DNA of 56,533 nt from Bacillus sp. V3-13 (GCF_002860165.1 NZ_PGUZ01000030.1:1-56533); one strand, 5' to 3'. Numbered from the stretch's first letter, positions 10,819-21,217 are shown. The notes: a model not told the origin generated them from the letters alone. Program-made: numbers and translations.

Positions 10819-11055
10819 ATGAAACAGTCGATCAATATTCAGGACCAGTTCTTAAACCAGCTTCGCAAAGATGGCGTACATGTAACGGTATTTTTATTAA
10901 ATGGTTTTCAAATAAGGGGGCAGATTAAAGGCTTTGATAACTTCACGGTTCTGTTTGAATCGGAAGGTAAGCAGCAGCTTGTTTATAAACATGCTATTTC
11001 CACATTTGCGCCACAGCGCAATGTTCAAATTGATATGGAAGCACCGCAGCAGTAA
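10819..11055 (+). CDS. hfq: RNA chaperone Hfq
   Basis: A 78-residue Sm-fold protein with the Sm1 block ([20 protein letters not shown]) and the Sm2 signature YKHAIS. It forms a hexameric ring that binds sRNAs and A-rich RNA. Strong AGAGGAGGA precedes ATG 10819. A terminator follows directly, so miaA-hfq is a two-gene unit. Confidence 0.97.
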   Translation: MKQSINIQDQFLNQLRKDGVHVTVFLLNGFQIRGQIKGFDNFTVLFESEGKQQLVYKHAISTFAPQRNVQIDMEAPQQ

Positions 11056-11081
11056 TTTTAAATTACAACCATTAAACCAGC

Positions 11082-11116
11082 CTCAGCCCGTTTGATACGG
11101 GCTGATTTTTATTTTA
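11082..11116 (+). terminator. Terminator of miaA-hfq
   Basis: CAGCCCGT at 11084-11091 pairs with ACGGGCTG at 11097-11104 and is followed by ATTTTTATTTT. Confidence 0.92.
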
Positions 11117-11195
11117 TAATCGGAAATCCTCCATGATCCACAATATAATAAAATAGCATTAATGAATTGTCTTGAAGCTGAATACATATAAAATG

Positions 11196-11346
11196 ATACG
11201 CCTAAGCACGAGTCTCTTGCCGCGAGGGACTGAGTCACTTTTTTCGTAAGTTTGGGAAAAGTCAGAAATTATTTCTCGGGAAAGCGCAGGAACCGACAAT
11301 GGCGGCGCGGTCAATGTAGATTCGTAAAGATGTATGTCGGTTTTTT
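11196..11346 (+). ncRNA. Unassigned structured RNA upstream of spoVK
   Basis: A stretch of about 150 nt in the 370-bp gap between hfq and spoVK folds by eye into consecutive hairpins: AGTCTCTTG/CGAGGGACT (9 bp with two G-U pairs, CCG loop, about 11210-11230), a U-rich/A-rich stem ACTTTTTTC/GGGAAAAGT (about 11237-11262), a short AGAAAT/ATTTCT hairpin (about 11264-11276), and finally ACCGACA paired with TGTCGGT over a loop of about 40 nt, followed by six T, which resembles a terminator. A sigma-G-like promoter candidate precedes it (TGAATT at 11163, 16 bp, CATATA at 11185). It could be a stand-alone sporulation sRNA or a leader of spoVK. It does not match the consensus of the riboswitch classes I can recall. 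Confidence 0.5.
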
Positions 11347-11494
11347 GGGCAATTTCGGTATGTAGTCAGCGAAAATCTAAATCAACATATTAAAGCCGAA
11401 AATGAAATGGACGATTTTATCGGAATAAACTGGGCATTTGTCACAACTGATTTTTTTTAGCGTATACTGTTTCTGAGATGGTGAGGTGATAGCT

Positions 11495-12442
11495 GTGGAC
11501 CAACCAATGCGCCTGAAAAATAATGGCCAAATAAGTATTGTTCTGAATAATCAAAAGCGAAAAGCTCTGGCAAAAGAAATGCCTGACAACCAACAAGTTC
11601 AAAAAGCGATCCCTTCCGAGCATACGGCTTTAATAGAAATTGAAGATGAGCTTGCCGGACTGGTTGGCATGGATGAAATGAAAAGAATGATTAAGGAAAT
11701 ATACGCCTGGCTTTATGTAAACAAGAAGCGGGAGGAGCTTGGGCTGAAAGCGGAACGGCAGGCTCTCCATATGATGTTTAAGGGCAACCCCGGCACTGGA
11801 AAAACAACGGTTGCAAGACTGATTGGCAAGCTTTTTTTAAAAATGAATGTCCTGTCGAAAGGACACTTAATTGAAGCGGAACGGGCCGATCTCGTCGGGG
11901 AGTATATCGGGCACACCGCCCAGAAAACCCGGGATTTGATCAAGAAATCGATCGGAGGCATCTTGTTTATTGATGAAGCCTACTCGCTTGGCCGGGGCGG
12001 GGAAAAGGATTTCGGCAAGGAAGCGATTGACACGCTCGTCAAGCATATGGAGGACAAACAGCATGAATTTATTTTAATTCTCGCAGGGTATTCGCGTGAA
12101 ATGGATTATTTTTTAACGCTGAATCCAGGCCTGTATTCGCGGTTTCCACTAGTTATTGACTTTCCGGATTATACGATTGAGCAGCTGATGGAAATCGGCA
12201 GCAGGATGTTGAAGGAACGCGAATACAATTTAAGCCATGAAGCGGATCGAAAGCTGCGCGAACATTTAATCTGGGTGAAATCTGTTCTGAATCCGGCCAG
12301 TTTTTCAAATGGCCGTTACGTCCGGAACATCATCGAAAAGTCGATCAGATCCCAGGCGATGAGATTGCTGATGCAAAGCAGCTATGACCGCCACGACTTA
12401 ATGACGATCCGCAGCAACGATCTTGTTTTTGAAGAAGATTGA
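11495..12442 (+). CDS. spoVK: Stage V sporulation protein K, CbbX-type AAA+ ATPase
   Basis: The 315-residue AAA+ protein has Walker A GNPGTGKT near residue 96, Walker B LFIDEA near 156, an LAGY sensor block and an arginine-finger region NPGLYSRFP. In B. subtilis SpoVK is made in the mother cell and is needed for spore maturation; its substrate is unknown. GTG 11495 is used because GAGGTGAT lies just upstream; GTG 11486 overlaps that site. Sequence CGTATACTGT near 11461 could be a sigma-E-type -10, but the -35 is unclear. The order spoVK-hflX-ynbB-glnRA is that of B. subtilis. Confidence 0.93.
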   Translation: MDQPMRLKNNGQISIVLNNQKRKALAKEMPDNQQVQKAIPSEHTALIEIEDELAGLVGMDEMKRMIKEIYAWLYVNKKREELGLKAERQALHMMFKGNPGTGKTTVARLIGKLFLKMNVLSKGHLIEAERADLVGEYIGHTAQKTRDLIKKSIGGILFIDEAYSLGRGGEKDFGKEAIDTLVKHMEDKQHEFILILAGYSREMDYFLTLNPGLYSRFPLVIDFPDYTIEQLMEIGSRMLKEREYNLSHEADRKLREHLIWVKSVLNPASFSNGRYVRNIIEKSIRSQAMRLLMQSSYDRHDLMTIRSNDLVFEED

Positions 12443-12450
12443 CAATGAAG

Positions 12451-12498
12451 CAACCAAACAAACGGCCGGAGATCAAGTTCCGGCCGTTTGTTTGGTTG
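12451..12498 (+). terminator. Long perfect-stem hairpin after spoVK
   Basis: A perfect 20-bp inverted repeat (12451-12470 with 12479-12498, 8-nt loop) contains CGGCCGGA/TCCGGCCG at the loop end and a T/G-rich descending arm rather than a plain T-tail. It is the strongest hairpin in this part of the window and should stop readthrough into hflX. Confidence 0.8.
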
Positions 12499-12576
12499 TA
12501 ATCAGAATGAAATTAGGATTAAAAAAATTTTTTTGGTATGATATTTAAAAGAGCGAACGCGGGAGGGGGAGTATAC

Positions 12577-13818
12577 ATGGAGCAGCATACAGAGTTCGAA
12601 AAGGTTATTCTTCTCGGGTGCCAAACCGGAGACGACGATGATCTTCGTTTTCAATATTCAATGGATGAGCTTGCATCGTTAACGGAAACCGCGAAAGGAA
12701 AGGTGCTCGTTTCCGTCGTCCAGAAGCGGGAAAGAGTCCATCCGTCTACATATATAGGAAAAGGGAAGATCGAGGAACTAAAAGCATTGGAAAAGGAGTT
12801 TGAAGCAGATATTATTGTTTGCAATGATGAACTGTCGCCAAGCCAGCTCAGGAATCTGTCTGCCCAGCTTGATGCGCGGGTTATTGACCGGACGCAATTG
12901 ATCTTGGACATTTTTGCCCAAAGGGCCCGTTCGAAAGAAGGGAAGCTCCAGGTTGAGCTTGCCCAGCTTCAATATTTGCTGCCGCGCCTGGCCGGAAGAG
13001 GGATTGAGATGTCGAGATTAGGGGCCGGGATTGGAACGAGAGGGCCGGGTGAAACGAAGCTTGAATCGGACCGGCGCCATATCAGGCGCCGCATTGATGA
13101 TATAAAATCACAATTGGAAATCATTGTTCAGCACCGCGACCGTTACCGGGAACGACGGAAAAAGAATAAGACCTTCCAAATTGCCCTCGTCGGCTATACG
13201 AATGCCGGGAAGTCAACTCTGTTTAACCGTCTCGCAGAAGCGGACTCTTTTGAAGAGAATCAGCTGTTTGCGACGCTCGACCCGATGACGAGAAAATTGA
13301 TTTTACCAAGCGGGTTTATGACGCTGCTTACCGATACGGTTGGTTTTATCCAGGATTTGCCAACAACGCTAATCGCGGCGTTCCGTTCGACGCTTGAAGA
13401 AGTAAAGGAAGCCGATCTCCTCCTTCATGTTGTCGATATGTCAAATCCCGATTATTTTCAGCATGAAAAAACGGTCAACCAACTGCTTGACGAACTCGAA
13501 ATTAAAGATATTCCGCAGTTGACCGTTTACAACAAGAGGGATCTTCAGCATCCGGATTTTGTGCCGACTGCTAAGACGGAAACTATTTTTATCAGTGCGT
13601 TTGACAACGAGGACCGCCACCGGTTAAAGCTGAAAGCAGAGGAAATCATCCTTGGCCTGATGGAGCCATATCATGTTCATATTCCATCGACGGAAGGGAA
13701 GCTGCTTTCGCAGTTAAAAAACGAAACGATCCTCAGGGAGCTATCTTTTAATGAGGAAAAACAGCTTTACGTATGCAAAGGATACGCACTCTCAGACCAT
13801 CATATCGCAGGGAATTAG
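12577..13818 (+). CDS. hflX: Ribosome-associated GTPase HflX
   Basis: A 413-residue HflX/YnbA protein. The N-terminal nucleotide-binding domain contains the [11 protein letters not shown]-type block (here [11 protein letters not shown]) and LSPSQLRNL. The HflX glycine-rich linker [17 protein letters not shown] leads into the GTPase domain with G1 GYTNAGKST near residue 205, G3 DTVGF and G4 NKRD. HflX splits stalled or stress-arrested 70S ribosomes. ATG 12577 is preferred because GGGAGGGGGA precedes it; upstream in-frame starts lack a Shine-Dalgarno. ynbB follows after 30 bp. Confidence 0.96.
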   Translation: MEQHTEFEKVILLGCQTGDDDDLRFQYSMDELASLTETAKGKVLVSVVQKRERVHPSTYIGKGKIEELKALEKEFEADIIVCNDELSPSQLRNLSAQLDARVIDRTQLILDIFAQRARSKEGKLQVELAQLQYLLPRLAGRGIEMSRLGAGIGTRGPGETKLESDRRHIRRRIDDIKSQLEIIVQHRDRYRERRKKNKTFQIALVGYTNAGKSTLFNRLAEADSFEENQLFATLDPMTRKLILPSGFMTLLTDTVGFIQDLPTTLIAAFRSTLEEVKEADLLLHVVDMSNPDYFQHEKTVNQLLDELEIKDIPQLTVYNKRDLQHPDFVPTAKTETIFISAFDNEDRHRLKLKAEEIILGLMEPYHVHIPSTEGKLLSQLKNETILRELSFNEEKQLYVCKGYALSDHHIAGN

Positions 13819-13848
13819 AAGAATTTCAGATTAGTTAGGAGCAGCAGC

Positions 13849-15117
13849 ATGTTTCAGCATTTACAGTCATGGGAAAAGCTTTATCCTCTTGTCACAGAAA
13901 TAGAAAAAAAAATTGCGGTCGTTCATCAAAAAATCGATGAGCGGATTGATACAAACCAGTATAGAGTGTTGCAAAGCTTTCAAAAATACCGAGTCAGTGA
14001 TTCACACTTCATCCCTTCTACAGGCTATGGGTACGATGATGCAGGGAGAGAGACGCTTGAAAAAGTTTATGCGGATGTATTCGGCGGCGAAGCAGGACTC
14101 GTCCGGCCGCAAATCATTTCCGGAACTCACGCGATCTCAATTGCGTTATTCGGGGTGCTGCGCCCTGGTGATGAGCTTCTCTACATAACAGGCAAGCCTT
14201 ACGATACTCTGGAAGAAATTGTCGGAATCAGGGGAACCGGAAACGGGTCTTTAAGAGAATTCGGTATTAACTATAACAGTGTTCCCCTTGCTGAAGGCGG
14301 AAAAATTGATTTCCAAGCCGTTAAAAAAGCGATCAAGCCGAATACGAAAATGATCGGAATCCAGCGTTCCAAAGGCTATGCGACAAGGCCCTCATTTACG
14401 ATCCGTGAAATCGAAGACATGATCCGCTTTGTAAAAGAAATAAAAAACGATATTGTTGTATTTGTCGACAACTGCTATGGGGAATTCGTTGAAGAGCTGG
14501 AGCCGTGCCATGCCGGTGCCGATTTGATCGCCGGGTCGCTGATTAAAAATCCGGGCGGCGGTTTGGCCAAAACCGGCGGCTATATCATCGGCAAACAACA
14601 ATGGGTGGATGCCTGCTCGTACCGGTTGACTTCGCCAGGAATCGGTGCGGAGGCGGGTGCTTCCCTTTATAGCCTGCAGGAAATGTACCAGGGCTTCTTT
14701 TTGGCACCACACGTAACAGGACAGGCGTTAAAAGGAGCTGTGTTCACAGCAGCCTTGCTGGAAACGCTCGGCATGAATTCTTCTCCGAAATGGGACGCGG
14801 AGCGAACTGATTTAATCCAGTCCGTTCAATTCGATGACCGTGAGAAAATGGTTGCTTTTTGCCAGGCGATCCAATTTGCTTCGCCGATCAATTCGCATGT
14901 AACCCCATACCCAAGTTATATGCCGGGCTACGGGGATGACGTGATCATGGCGGCGGGAACTTTTATCCAGGGGGCAAGCATTGAGCTGACTGCAGACGGC
15001 CCAACAAGGCCGCCGTATGTCGCCTATGTCCAGGGCGGATTAACCTATTCCCATGTAAAAATGGCCATTTGCATCGCGGTTGACCATTTAATCAGCAAAG
15101 GTTTAATTCAATTATAA
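13849..15117 (+). CDS. ynbB: YnbB family PLP-dependent lyase-like protein (aluminium resistance family)
   Basis: A 422-residue fold-type I PLP protein of the YnbB/aluminium-resistance family, related to cystathionine beta-lyase and methionine gamma-lyase. Family signatures are TGYGYDD and RPQIISGTHAIS in the first third, DNCYGEFVE carrying the PLP-pyridine aspartate, and the probable PLP-lysine in LIKNPGGGLAKTGGYI near residue 233. The true substrate is not established for the family. It is cotranscribed with hflX by spacing (30 bp) and sits upstream of glnRA as in B. subtilis. Confidence 0.9.
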   Translation: MFQHLQSWEKLYPLVTEIEKKIAVVHQKIDERIDTNQYRVLQSFQKYRVSDSHFIPSTGYGYDDAGRETLEKVYADVFGGEAGLVRPQIISGTHAISIALFGVLRPGDELLYITGKPYDTLEEIVGIRGTGNGSLREFGINYNSVPLAEGGKIDFQAVKKAIKPNTKMIGIQRSKGYATRPSFTIREIEDMIRFVKEIKNDIVVFVDNCYGEFVEELEPCHAGADLIAGSLIKNPGGGLAKTGGYIIGKQQWVDACSYRLTSPGIGAEAGASLYSLQEMYQGFFLAPHVTGQALKGAVFTAALLETLGMNSSPKWDAERTDLIQSVQFDDREKMVAFCQAIQFASPINSHVTPYPSYMPGYGDDVIMAAGTFIQGASIELTADGPTRPPYVAYVQGGLTYSHVKMAICIAVDHLISKGLIQL

Positions 15118-15193
15118 TAGGTAAATATAAATATGTGCAGCTAGATCGCTAGTTGCCCTGTTTAATTATGATATAAAAATTTTAAAATTTATA

Positions 15194-15244
15194 TGTAAGA
15201 AAATCTAACATTTAATTGACAGAAAAACTTACATCAAATATAAT
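15194..15244 (+). promoter_or_regulatory. glnRA promoter with two GlnR/TnrA operators
   Basis: A sigma-A promoter TTGACA (15216-15221), 17 bp, TATAAT (15239-15244) is visible. One perfect match to the known GlnR/TnrA box TGTNA-N7-TNACA lies at 15194-15210. A second site at 15217-15233 (one mismatch in the left half) overlaps the -35. This is the two-operator layout known for B. subtilis glnRA, where feedback-inhibited glutamine synthetase activates GlnR binding. Confidence 0.93.
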
Positions 15245-15280
15245 GACGGTATAGTGGAATACAGAACAGGAGGAACCGTC

Positions 15281-15688
15281 TTGAGTGGAAGAGAAATTCG
15301 TCGATCAATGCCGCTTTTTCAAATAGGAACTGTCATGCAGCTTACCGATTTAACCGCGCGGCAAATTCGATATTATGAAGAGCATGGATTGATTTCTCCG
15401 GCAAGAACAGATGGGAAAAGACGCCTCTTTTCTTTAAATGATATTGATATCCTCTTGGAAATCAAAGATTTAATTGACCAGGGTGTTAACATGGCCGGAA
15501 TCAAGCAGTTGTTCTCCGTGAAGGAACAGCAAGCTTTAACGGCGGAAATGCAGCAGCAAGCGGAAAAAGTGCGCCGCGATCTTTCCGATGACGAGCTGAG
15601 AAAGCTGTTGAGAAGTGAATTGATGCAGGCGGGCAGATTTAACCGCGCATCGCTTCGCCAGGGGGATATGTCACGCTTTTTCCATTAA
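15281..15688 (+). CDS. glnR: MerR-family nitrogen repressor GlnR
   Basis: A 135-residue protein, the exact length of B. subtilis GlnR. The N-terminal MerR winged helix ([10 protein letters not shown] then [14 protein letters not shown]) binds the operators just upstream. The C-terminal tail ends in the conserved LMQAGRF and [10 protein letters not shown], the part sensed by glutamine synthetase. The start is TTG 15281, with AGGAGG seven bases upstream; the in-frame ATG-like extension to 15254 has no ribosome site. glnA follows after 39 bp. Confidence 0.96.
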   Translation: MSGREIRRSMPLFQIGTVMQLTDLTARQIRYYEEHGLISPARTDGKRRLFSLNDIDILLEIKDLIDQGVNMAGIKQLFSVKEQQALTAEMQQQAEKVRRDLSDDELRKLLRSELMQAGRFNRASLRQGDMSRFFH

Positions 15689-15727
15689 TAAAAATATAGA
15701 GCTTTAACTAAGGGAGGAACCATTTGA

Positions 15728-17062
15728 ATGGCTAAGTATTCAAGAGAAGACATCGTACGCATGGCAAAAGAAGAAAATGTAAAATTTATCCGTCTCCAGT
15801 TTACAGACATTTTAGGGACAATCAAAAACGTCGAAATCCCAATCAGCCAGCTTGATAAAGCGCTGGATAATAAAATGATGTTTGACGGTTCTTCAATCGA
15901 AGGATTTGTCCGCATTGAAGAATCTGATATGTACTTATTCCCTGATTTGGACACTTGGGTTATTTTCCCCTGGACAGCTGAAAAAGGTAAAGTTGCCCGC
16001 TTAATTTGTGATATTTACAATCCAGACGGAACTCCATTCGAAGGAGACCCGCGCAACAACTTGCGCAGAATCCTTAAAGAAATGGAAGACCTTGGCTTCA
16101 CTAATTTTAATCTTGGACCAGAGCCGGAATTTTTCTTGTTCAAGCTTGACCAGCACGGGGAACCATCATTGGAACTAAACGATAATGGCGGATACTTTGA
16201 CCTGGCACCTACAGATCTAGGGGAAAACTGCCGCCGTGACATCGTTCTTGAGCTTGAAGAAATGGGCTTCGAAATTGAAGCATCCCACCATGAAGTGGCT
16301 CCGGGCCAGCACGAAATCGATTTTAAATATGCTGATGCAATTAAAGCCTGTGATGATATTCAAACGTTTAAGCTTGTTGTTAAAACAATCGCCCGCAAAC
16401 ACGGCCTGCATGCAACCTTCATGCCAAAACCGTTGTTTGGTGTGAACGGTTCAGGAATGCACTGTAACGTTTCTTTATTCAAAAATGGTGAAAATGCTTT
16501 CTACGATCCAAGCGGAAATCTTGAGTTAAGCGATACAGCGCGCCAGTTCATCGCCGGCGTTATCAAAAATGCCAAGAGCTTTACAGCTGTAACCAACCCG
16601 ACTGTAAACTCATACAAGCGTTTAGTACCTGGTTACGAGGCTCCATGTTATGTAGCATGGTCTGCAAGAAACCGCTCACCGCTCATCCGTATCCCGGCTT
16701 CACGCGGACTCAGCACACGCTTGGAAGTGCGCAGCGTTGACCCTTCTGCAAACCCATACCTGGCAATGGCAGTTCTATTAAAAGCGGGTCTTGACGGAAT
16801 CAAAAATGAACTTAATCCTCCAGCTCCAGTTGACCGCAACATCTATGTAATGAACAAAGAAGAGCGTCTGGCTGAAGGAATTGACGATCTTCCGGCAACA
16901 TTGGCCCAGGCTCTTGATGCATTAAAAGCAAACGAAGTCATCACCTCGGCATTGGGTGAGCATATTCTTGAGCACTTCATCGAAGCAAAAGAAATTGAAT
17001 GGGATATGTTTAGAACTCAAGTCCATCCTTGGGAGCGCGAGCAGTACATGCAAATGTATTAA
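15728..17062 (+). CDS. glnA: Type I (GSI-alpha) glutamine synthetase
   Basis: The 444-residue enzyme makes glutamine from glutamate, ammonia and ATP. Visible landmarks are the beta-Grasp [25 protein letters not shown], the metal and substrate blocks [10 protein letters not shown] and [25 protein letters not shown] and the glutamate flap plus NRSPLIRIP. The length fits the feedback-inhibited GSI-alpha group that partners with GlnR and TnrA. ATG 15728 follows AAGGGAGGAACC. Confidence 0.98.
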   Translation: MAKYSREDIVRMAKEENVKFIRLQFTDILGTIKNVEIPISQLDKALDNKMMFDGSSIEGFVRIEESDMYLFPDLDTWVIFPWTAEKGKVARLICDIYNPDGTPFEGDPRNNLRRILKEMEDLGFTNFNLGPEPEFFLFKLDQHGEPSLELNDNGGYFDLAPTDLGENCRRDIVLELEEMGFEIEASHHEVAPGQHEIDFKYADAIKACDDIQTFKLVVKTIARKHGLHATFMPKPLFGVNGSGMHCNVSLFKNGENAFYDPSGNLELSDTARQFIAGVIKNAKSFTAVTNPTVNSYKRLVPGYEAPCYVAWSARNRSPLIRIPASRGLSTRLEVRSVDPSANPYLAMAVLLKAGLDGIKNELNPPAPVDRNIYVMNKEERLAEGIDDLPATLAQALDALKANEVITSALGEHILEHFIEAKEIEWDMFRTQVHPWEREQYMQMY

Positions 17063-17070
17063 GATTGAAG

Positions 17071-17108
17071 AAACCCTTGACACCAACTGGTGTTTAGGGT
17101 TTTTTTTT
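17071..17108 (+). terminator. Terminator of glnRA
   Basis: AAACCCT at 17071 pairs with AGGGTTT ending at 17102, with an inner ACACCA/TGGTGT stem, followed by a long T run. Confidence 0.93.
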
Positions 17109-17181
17109 GTGGTATAGCCCTTAGTAGAGTATTCATTTCGACTGGAAGTTTTATATACTGCAGGAAAAAGGAGACGTTTAT

Positions 17182-17481
17182 ATGACTATTTATGATATTG
17201 CAGAAGTTTCGATAAATGATCAACAAATTTCAATAGGGAAGGGTTATCTTAATGTTCATGATGCAGATAATATTAGCTCATGGGATGTTGATCTTTTTGA
17301 TGACGGCAGACATGAACATTTATTTGATGAGCTAGTGAGTAACAAAGAAGAGGTAAGTTTAGTCATAGAAACAAAGGACGGCAGCAGCTTTGTCGGGAGA
17401 GGTTTGCCAACAAGGTTGGATAGTTCTCCATTGGGAACAACTATAACTTTAGAAGGAACAGGAGATTTGCAGCCAATGTAA
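17182..17481 (+). CDS. Hypothetical 99-residue acidic protein
   Basis: I do not recognise this protein. It is acidic, has no signal peptide or membrane segment, and appears to be all-beta, with alternating hydrophobic patterns such as VSLVIETKDGSSFVGRG. AAAGGAGACG sits at a good distance before ATG 17182, and codon use is Bacillus-like, which supports it as real. It stands alone after the glnA terminator. Confidence 0.7.
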   Translation: MTIYDIAEVSINDQQISIGKGYLNVHDADNISSWDVDLFDDGRHEHLFDELVSNKEEVSLVIETKDGSSFVGRGLPTRLDSSPLGTTITLEGTGDLQPM

Positions 17482-17898
17482 ACTTAAACAAGCTAGGTCA
17501 AACATTACTATATACTACTTCACATCATACTATGCGTGATCGATCGTGAAGGCAGTTTGTAAGACAAGAAATATAAAGAAAAAAGCCTCCAAAAAATCTG
17601 CATAAATATATCTCCAAGCATCTCAAAATCCCCCTTAAGGATCATTATAGCTCAAGTCAAGGTAGCATTCTCTTCTTTCCAAAGTAAACTTTTATTAAAC
17701 GACATAAACTAAAATATTTCGTAATAAAAATGTAACAAATTTTTAGCGAAAAACTAACTTTAAAGAATCCAATCCTTCTACAACATTGGGAAATTGAAAA
17801 TTCATGATTCCGAAATGAAATATTTTTGTAAAATATGAGGCATTTTTAACCATAAACTAGTCTATATATGTAGAGAGAGAAAAGGGGAGTGATCAATT
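17482..17898. other. Gene-free AT-rich region
   Basis: About 420 bp without a convincing ORF, tRNA or strong hairpin. A GATCGATC palindrome occurs near 17538. The last 100 bp probably carry the promoter of the next gene. I see nothing else. Confidence 0.5.
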
Positions 17899-18639
17899 TT
17901 GAAAAAAAGCTTAGTGGTGATGAGTGTTAGTTTTGCCTCGATTTTTTTAGCTGGTTCTTACCATTATTCTGCTGTAAATGGATCTGCGCGGTCGGATTCT
18001 TACCAGCCGAAAGTAATGGCAGAAACCTATTCCAACCATTCATTAATGAAACAAAATGATGATTCTGTACGCTTTTCTCAGGATGGACAGCCTGCTGATG
18101 CGTATTCCTTGGAATTAACCAGCGATAATACAAATAGTGCAGCAAAGCCTGTCGCTATTAACAATATAAATATGAATGAAGAAAAAACGCCAACAGTTGC
18201 GAATGCCTCAACAGAAAATATGGAGGAGACCGTATACGTTGAGACCGAAATCAGAACGTTGATCGATTCCTCACATTATCATCTTAGCAAGGCCGGGATC
18301 ATCGGATTGGTTGGAATTGATTATGTAGAATTGAAAGGGGCCATGAACGGAAACAAGCTCTGGAATTTCAGCATTGGGGCGGTGGAAGGGTATGAATATA
18401 CACTCGAGGGCGATGCTGTCGATGTCGATGCACTTATGACTGATCGGGTTAAGTTCATTATCGTTTTTCATTTTTCAGACGATGGTGATTCGATAAGCTA
18501 CATTTCTGGTTACTATAAAGATAAGTACGGTGTTTTTCATGAATATGGTGTTTTTCCGGATGGATCGATTAAAGATTTATCAGAACACGGAAGCTACTTT
18601 GTGAGTGCTGATGGGAAAGTAGAGCAAACTGTCTATTAA
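17899..18639 (+). CDS. Predicted secreted protein of unknown function
   Basis: A 246-residue protein starting at TTG 17899 behind AAAGGGGAGTGAT. Residues 1-32 look like a Sec signal peptide: MKKSL, a hydrophobic core VVMSVSFASIFLAGS, and a probable cleavage after SA near residue 30. There is no lipobox cysteine. Residues 30-110 are polar and low in complexity (linker-like). Residues 110-246 form a compact domain with repeated aromatic turns (YYKDKYGVFHEYGVFPDGS). No family is recognised. A hairpin follows at 18679. Confidence 0.75.
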   Translation: MKKSLVVMSVSFASIFLAGSYHYSAVNGSARSDSYQPKVMAETYSNHSLMKQNDDSVRFSQDGQPADAYSLELTSDNTNSAAKPVAINNINMNEEKTPTVANASTENMEETVYVETEIRTLIDSSHYHLSKAGIIGLVGIDYVELKGAMNGNKLWNFSIGAVEGYEYTLEGDAVDVDALMTDRVKFIIVFHFSDDGDSISYISGYYKDKYGVFHEYGVFPDGSIKDLSEHGSYFVSADGKVEQTVY

Positions 18640-18678
18640 AACCATTTAAACAAATTCAATGTTTGATAGATTGAACAG

Positions 18679-18716
18679 AGGTGACTCTGAACATCCGGAG
18701 TCATCTTTGTTGTTTA
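18679..18716 (+). terminator. Probable terminator after the secreted protein gene
   Basis: A 9-bp stem with one G-U pair (18679-18687 with 18698-18706) is followed by TTGTTGTTT, a weak tail. Confidence 0.65.
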
Positions 18717-18771
18717 GAAAGGGTTAATTTAATTTCAATGGTTGATCGGAATTTTTTTCAATGCTGGATTC

Positions 18772-18801
18772 AAAAAAAAATCCGTTGGACCTCAACAGAT
18801 T
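18772..18801 (-). terminator. Terminator of the DUF4257 gene
   Basis: Read on the minus strand, ATCTGTTG pairs with CAACGGAT (one mismatch) and is followed by a run of T (18780-18772). It lies just beyond the stop at 18812. Confidence 0.7.
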
Positions 18802-18811
18802 AAAGTTCAGG

Positions 18812-19141
18812 CTATTTTTCTTTTTGGCAGTTGTCCGGCTTCTTGCCGGGCAAAGATTCCTCATGTTCCTGCCATTTTATTAATTCCAGTTTTCTGATCA
18901 ATGCTTCTCCACCTAACCCGGCGATAATCGAAATAAAGAGAACGTTCAACACCGAGCTGATTCCCGAAGATAAAACGAGAAGAGCGGCCGACATTGCCCC
19001 CGTAAGAAAGTCCTCGAAAAAACCTAAATAAATAAATTTCTTTGTTTTCCGTGGCATGATCATTTTGCCCTTGCTTTTTACATGTCCAATAACCCCGGCA
19101 AGCCCACCAAATAGTGTTGCGAAGACAATGTTTTCATACAT
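18812..19141 (-). CDS. Small membrane protein, DUF4257-like
   Basis: A 109-residue protein with two or three hydrophobic segments (MYENIVFATLFGGLAGVIG, a middle segment GAMSAALLVLSSG, and VLFISIIAGLGGEALI) separated by a basic loop KSKGKMIMPRKTKK. It resembles the DUF4257 family found in Bacillus, with no known function. A GAAGGA site precedes ATG 19141. It is monocistronic and lies convergent to the secreted protein gene. Confidence 0.7.
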   Translation of the reverse strand: MYENIVFATLFGGLAGVIGHVKSKGKMIMPRKTKKFIYLGFFEDFLTGAMSAALLVLSSGISSVLNVLFISIIAGLGGEALIRKLELIKWQEHEESLPGKKPDNCQKEK

Positions 19142-19375
19142 GCTTCCTTCACACCCCCAAAAAATATTTGGAAAGACCCTAGGTTAAATTCTTGGTGTAT
19201 CTCTATTATAATAGTTTTCCTTTCCTGATAATATATGTAAATATATCGAATTTTCTGAAGAATTTACATGGTTCCTGATTCCTATAAATGGCAAGAGACT
19301 GAATCTATAGATTCATTTTCTTCCTTTTTTGTAACCTTTTGCACAAAGATATTCCAGTTTTGCCCGAGTAATGTG

Positions 19376-19412
19376 CAAAGAAAAGAAAGCAAGCCAGCCA
19401 GCTTGCTTTCTT
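19376..19412 (-). terminator. Terminator of lexA
   Basis: A perfect 12-bp stem (19383-19394 with 19401-19412, loop CAGCCA) is followed on the minus strand by TTCTTT. Confidence 0.85.
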
Positions 19413-19422
19413 AACAATTAAA

Positions 19423-20046
19423 TTAATGGATATGGCGGTAGACACCGATTACTCTTCCCAATATCGAGACGTTGCGGAGGATAATCGGTTCCATGGTTGA
19501 ATTTTCAGGCTGGAGACGAAAAAAGTCCTTCTCTTTAAAGAAACGCTTTACTGTTGCCTCATCTTCTTCCGTCATCGCTACGACAATATCCCCATTATTG
19601 GCAGTTTGTTGCTGCTTCACAATGACATAGTCCCCATCAAGAATCCCGGCTTCTATCATACTATCACCCATAACCTCAAGCATAAACACTGGATCATCCG
19701 CCGGCGCAAGCCGTTCCGGAAGCGGGAAAAATTCCTCCACATTTTCAACGGCTGTTATAGGAAGGCCGGCTGTTACTTTACCGACAATCGGAACATTTCT
19801 CACATTAACCTGCGGTATGTTTGCTGCTTCATCGAGCTCAAGTATTTCAATTGCCCGCGGCTTTGTGGGGTCACGACGAATGAGTCCTTTGCTTTCAAGC
19901 CGTGCAAGATGGCCATGGACGGTTGAACTGGAAGCAAGCCCTACTGCCTCGCCGATTTCGCGCACGGAAGGGGGATACCCTTTCTTTTTCACTTCTTCTT
20001 TAATAAAAGCAAGTATATCTTGTTGGCGTTTCGATAGTTTTGGCAT
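19423..20046 (-). CDS. lexA: SOS repressor LexA (DinR)
   Basis: A 207-residue protein with an N-terminal winged helix ([14 protein letters not shown], then [23 protein letters not shown]) and a C-terminal self-cleaving peptidase. The scissile bond is Ala93-Gly94, the catalytic serine is Ser129 (MGDSM) and the lysine is Lys167 (TVKRFF). RecA filaments stimulate self-cleavage and so derepress SOS genes. It is divergent from yneA, which it is expected to repress through the boxes at 20108-20188, as in B. subtilis. Confidence 0.98.
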   Translation of the reverse strand: MPKLSKRQQDILAFIKEEVKKKGYPPSVREIGEAVGLASSSTVHGHLARLESKGLIRRDPTKPRAIEILELDEAANIPQVNVRNVPIVGKVTAGLPITAVENVEEFFPLPERLAPADDPVFMLEVMGDSMIEAGILDGDYVIVKQQQTANNGDIVVAMTEEDEATVKRFFKEKDFFRLQPENSTMEPIILRNVSILGRVIGVYRHIH

Positions 20047-20107
20047 AAACTTCGCACCTCATTATGGTTATTGTTGAATTAAGTATAGCATGTATGAGGA
20101 CAGTATA

Positions 20108-20188
20108 CAAACATAAGTTCGAATTTTTTTGTTGACACGAAACAAACGTTCGATTTATAATCATTTTAACAATACGAACGTATATTCT
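20108..20188. promoter_or_regulatory. LexA boxes and yneA promoter
   Basis: Three matches to the Bacillus SOS box CGAAC-N4-GTTCG are present: 20108-20121 (one mismatch), 20139-20152 (two) and 20175-20188 (two). The second sits inside a TTGACA (20132-20137), 18 bp, TATAAT (20156-20161) promoter reading toward yneA. The placement explains repression of both divergent genes. Confidence 0.88.
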
Positions 20189-20205
20189 GAGAAGGAGTGT
20201 TTTCA

Positions 20206-21184
<979 letters not shown>

Positions 21185-21185
<1 letters not shown>

Positions 21186-21217
21186 AAGCTTTTGCCTTGT
21201 CAAAAGCTCTTGTTTTT
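21185..21217 (+). terminator. Terminator after yneB
   Basis: AGCTTTTG at 21187 pairs with CAAAAGCT at 21201 and is followed by CTTGTTTTT. Confidence 0.82.

Noticed and set aside
11118-11460. A known riboswitch or T-box upstream of spoVK
   Set aside because: No T-box GGGTGG motif and no SAM, TPP, FMN, purine, glycine, c-di-GMP or ykkC consensus blocks could be seen; kept only as an unassigned RNA.
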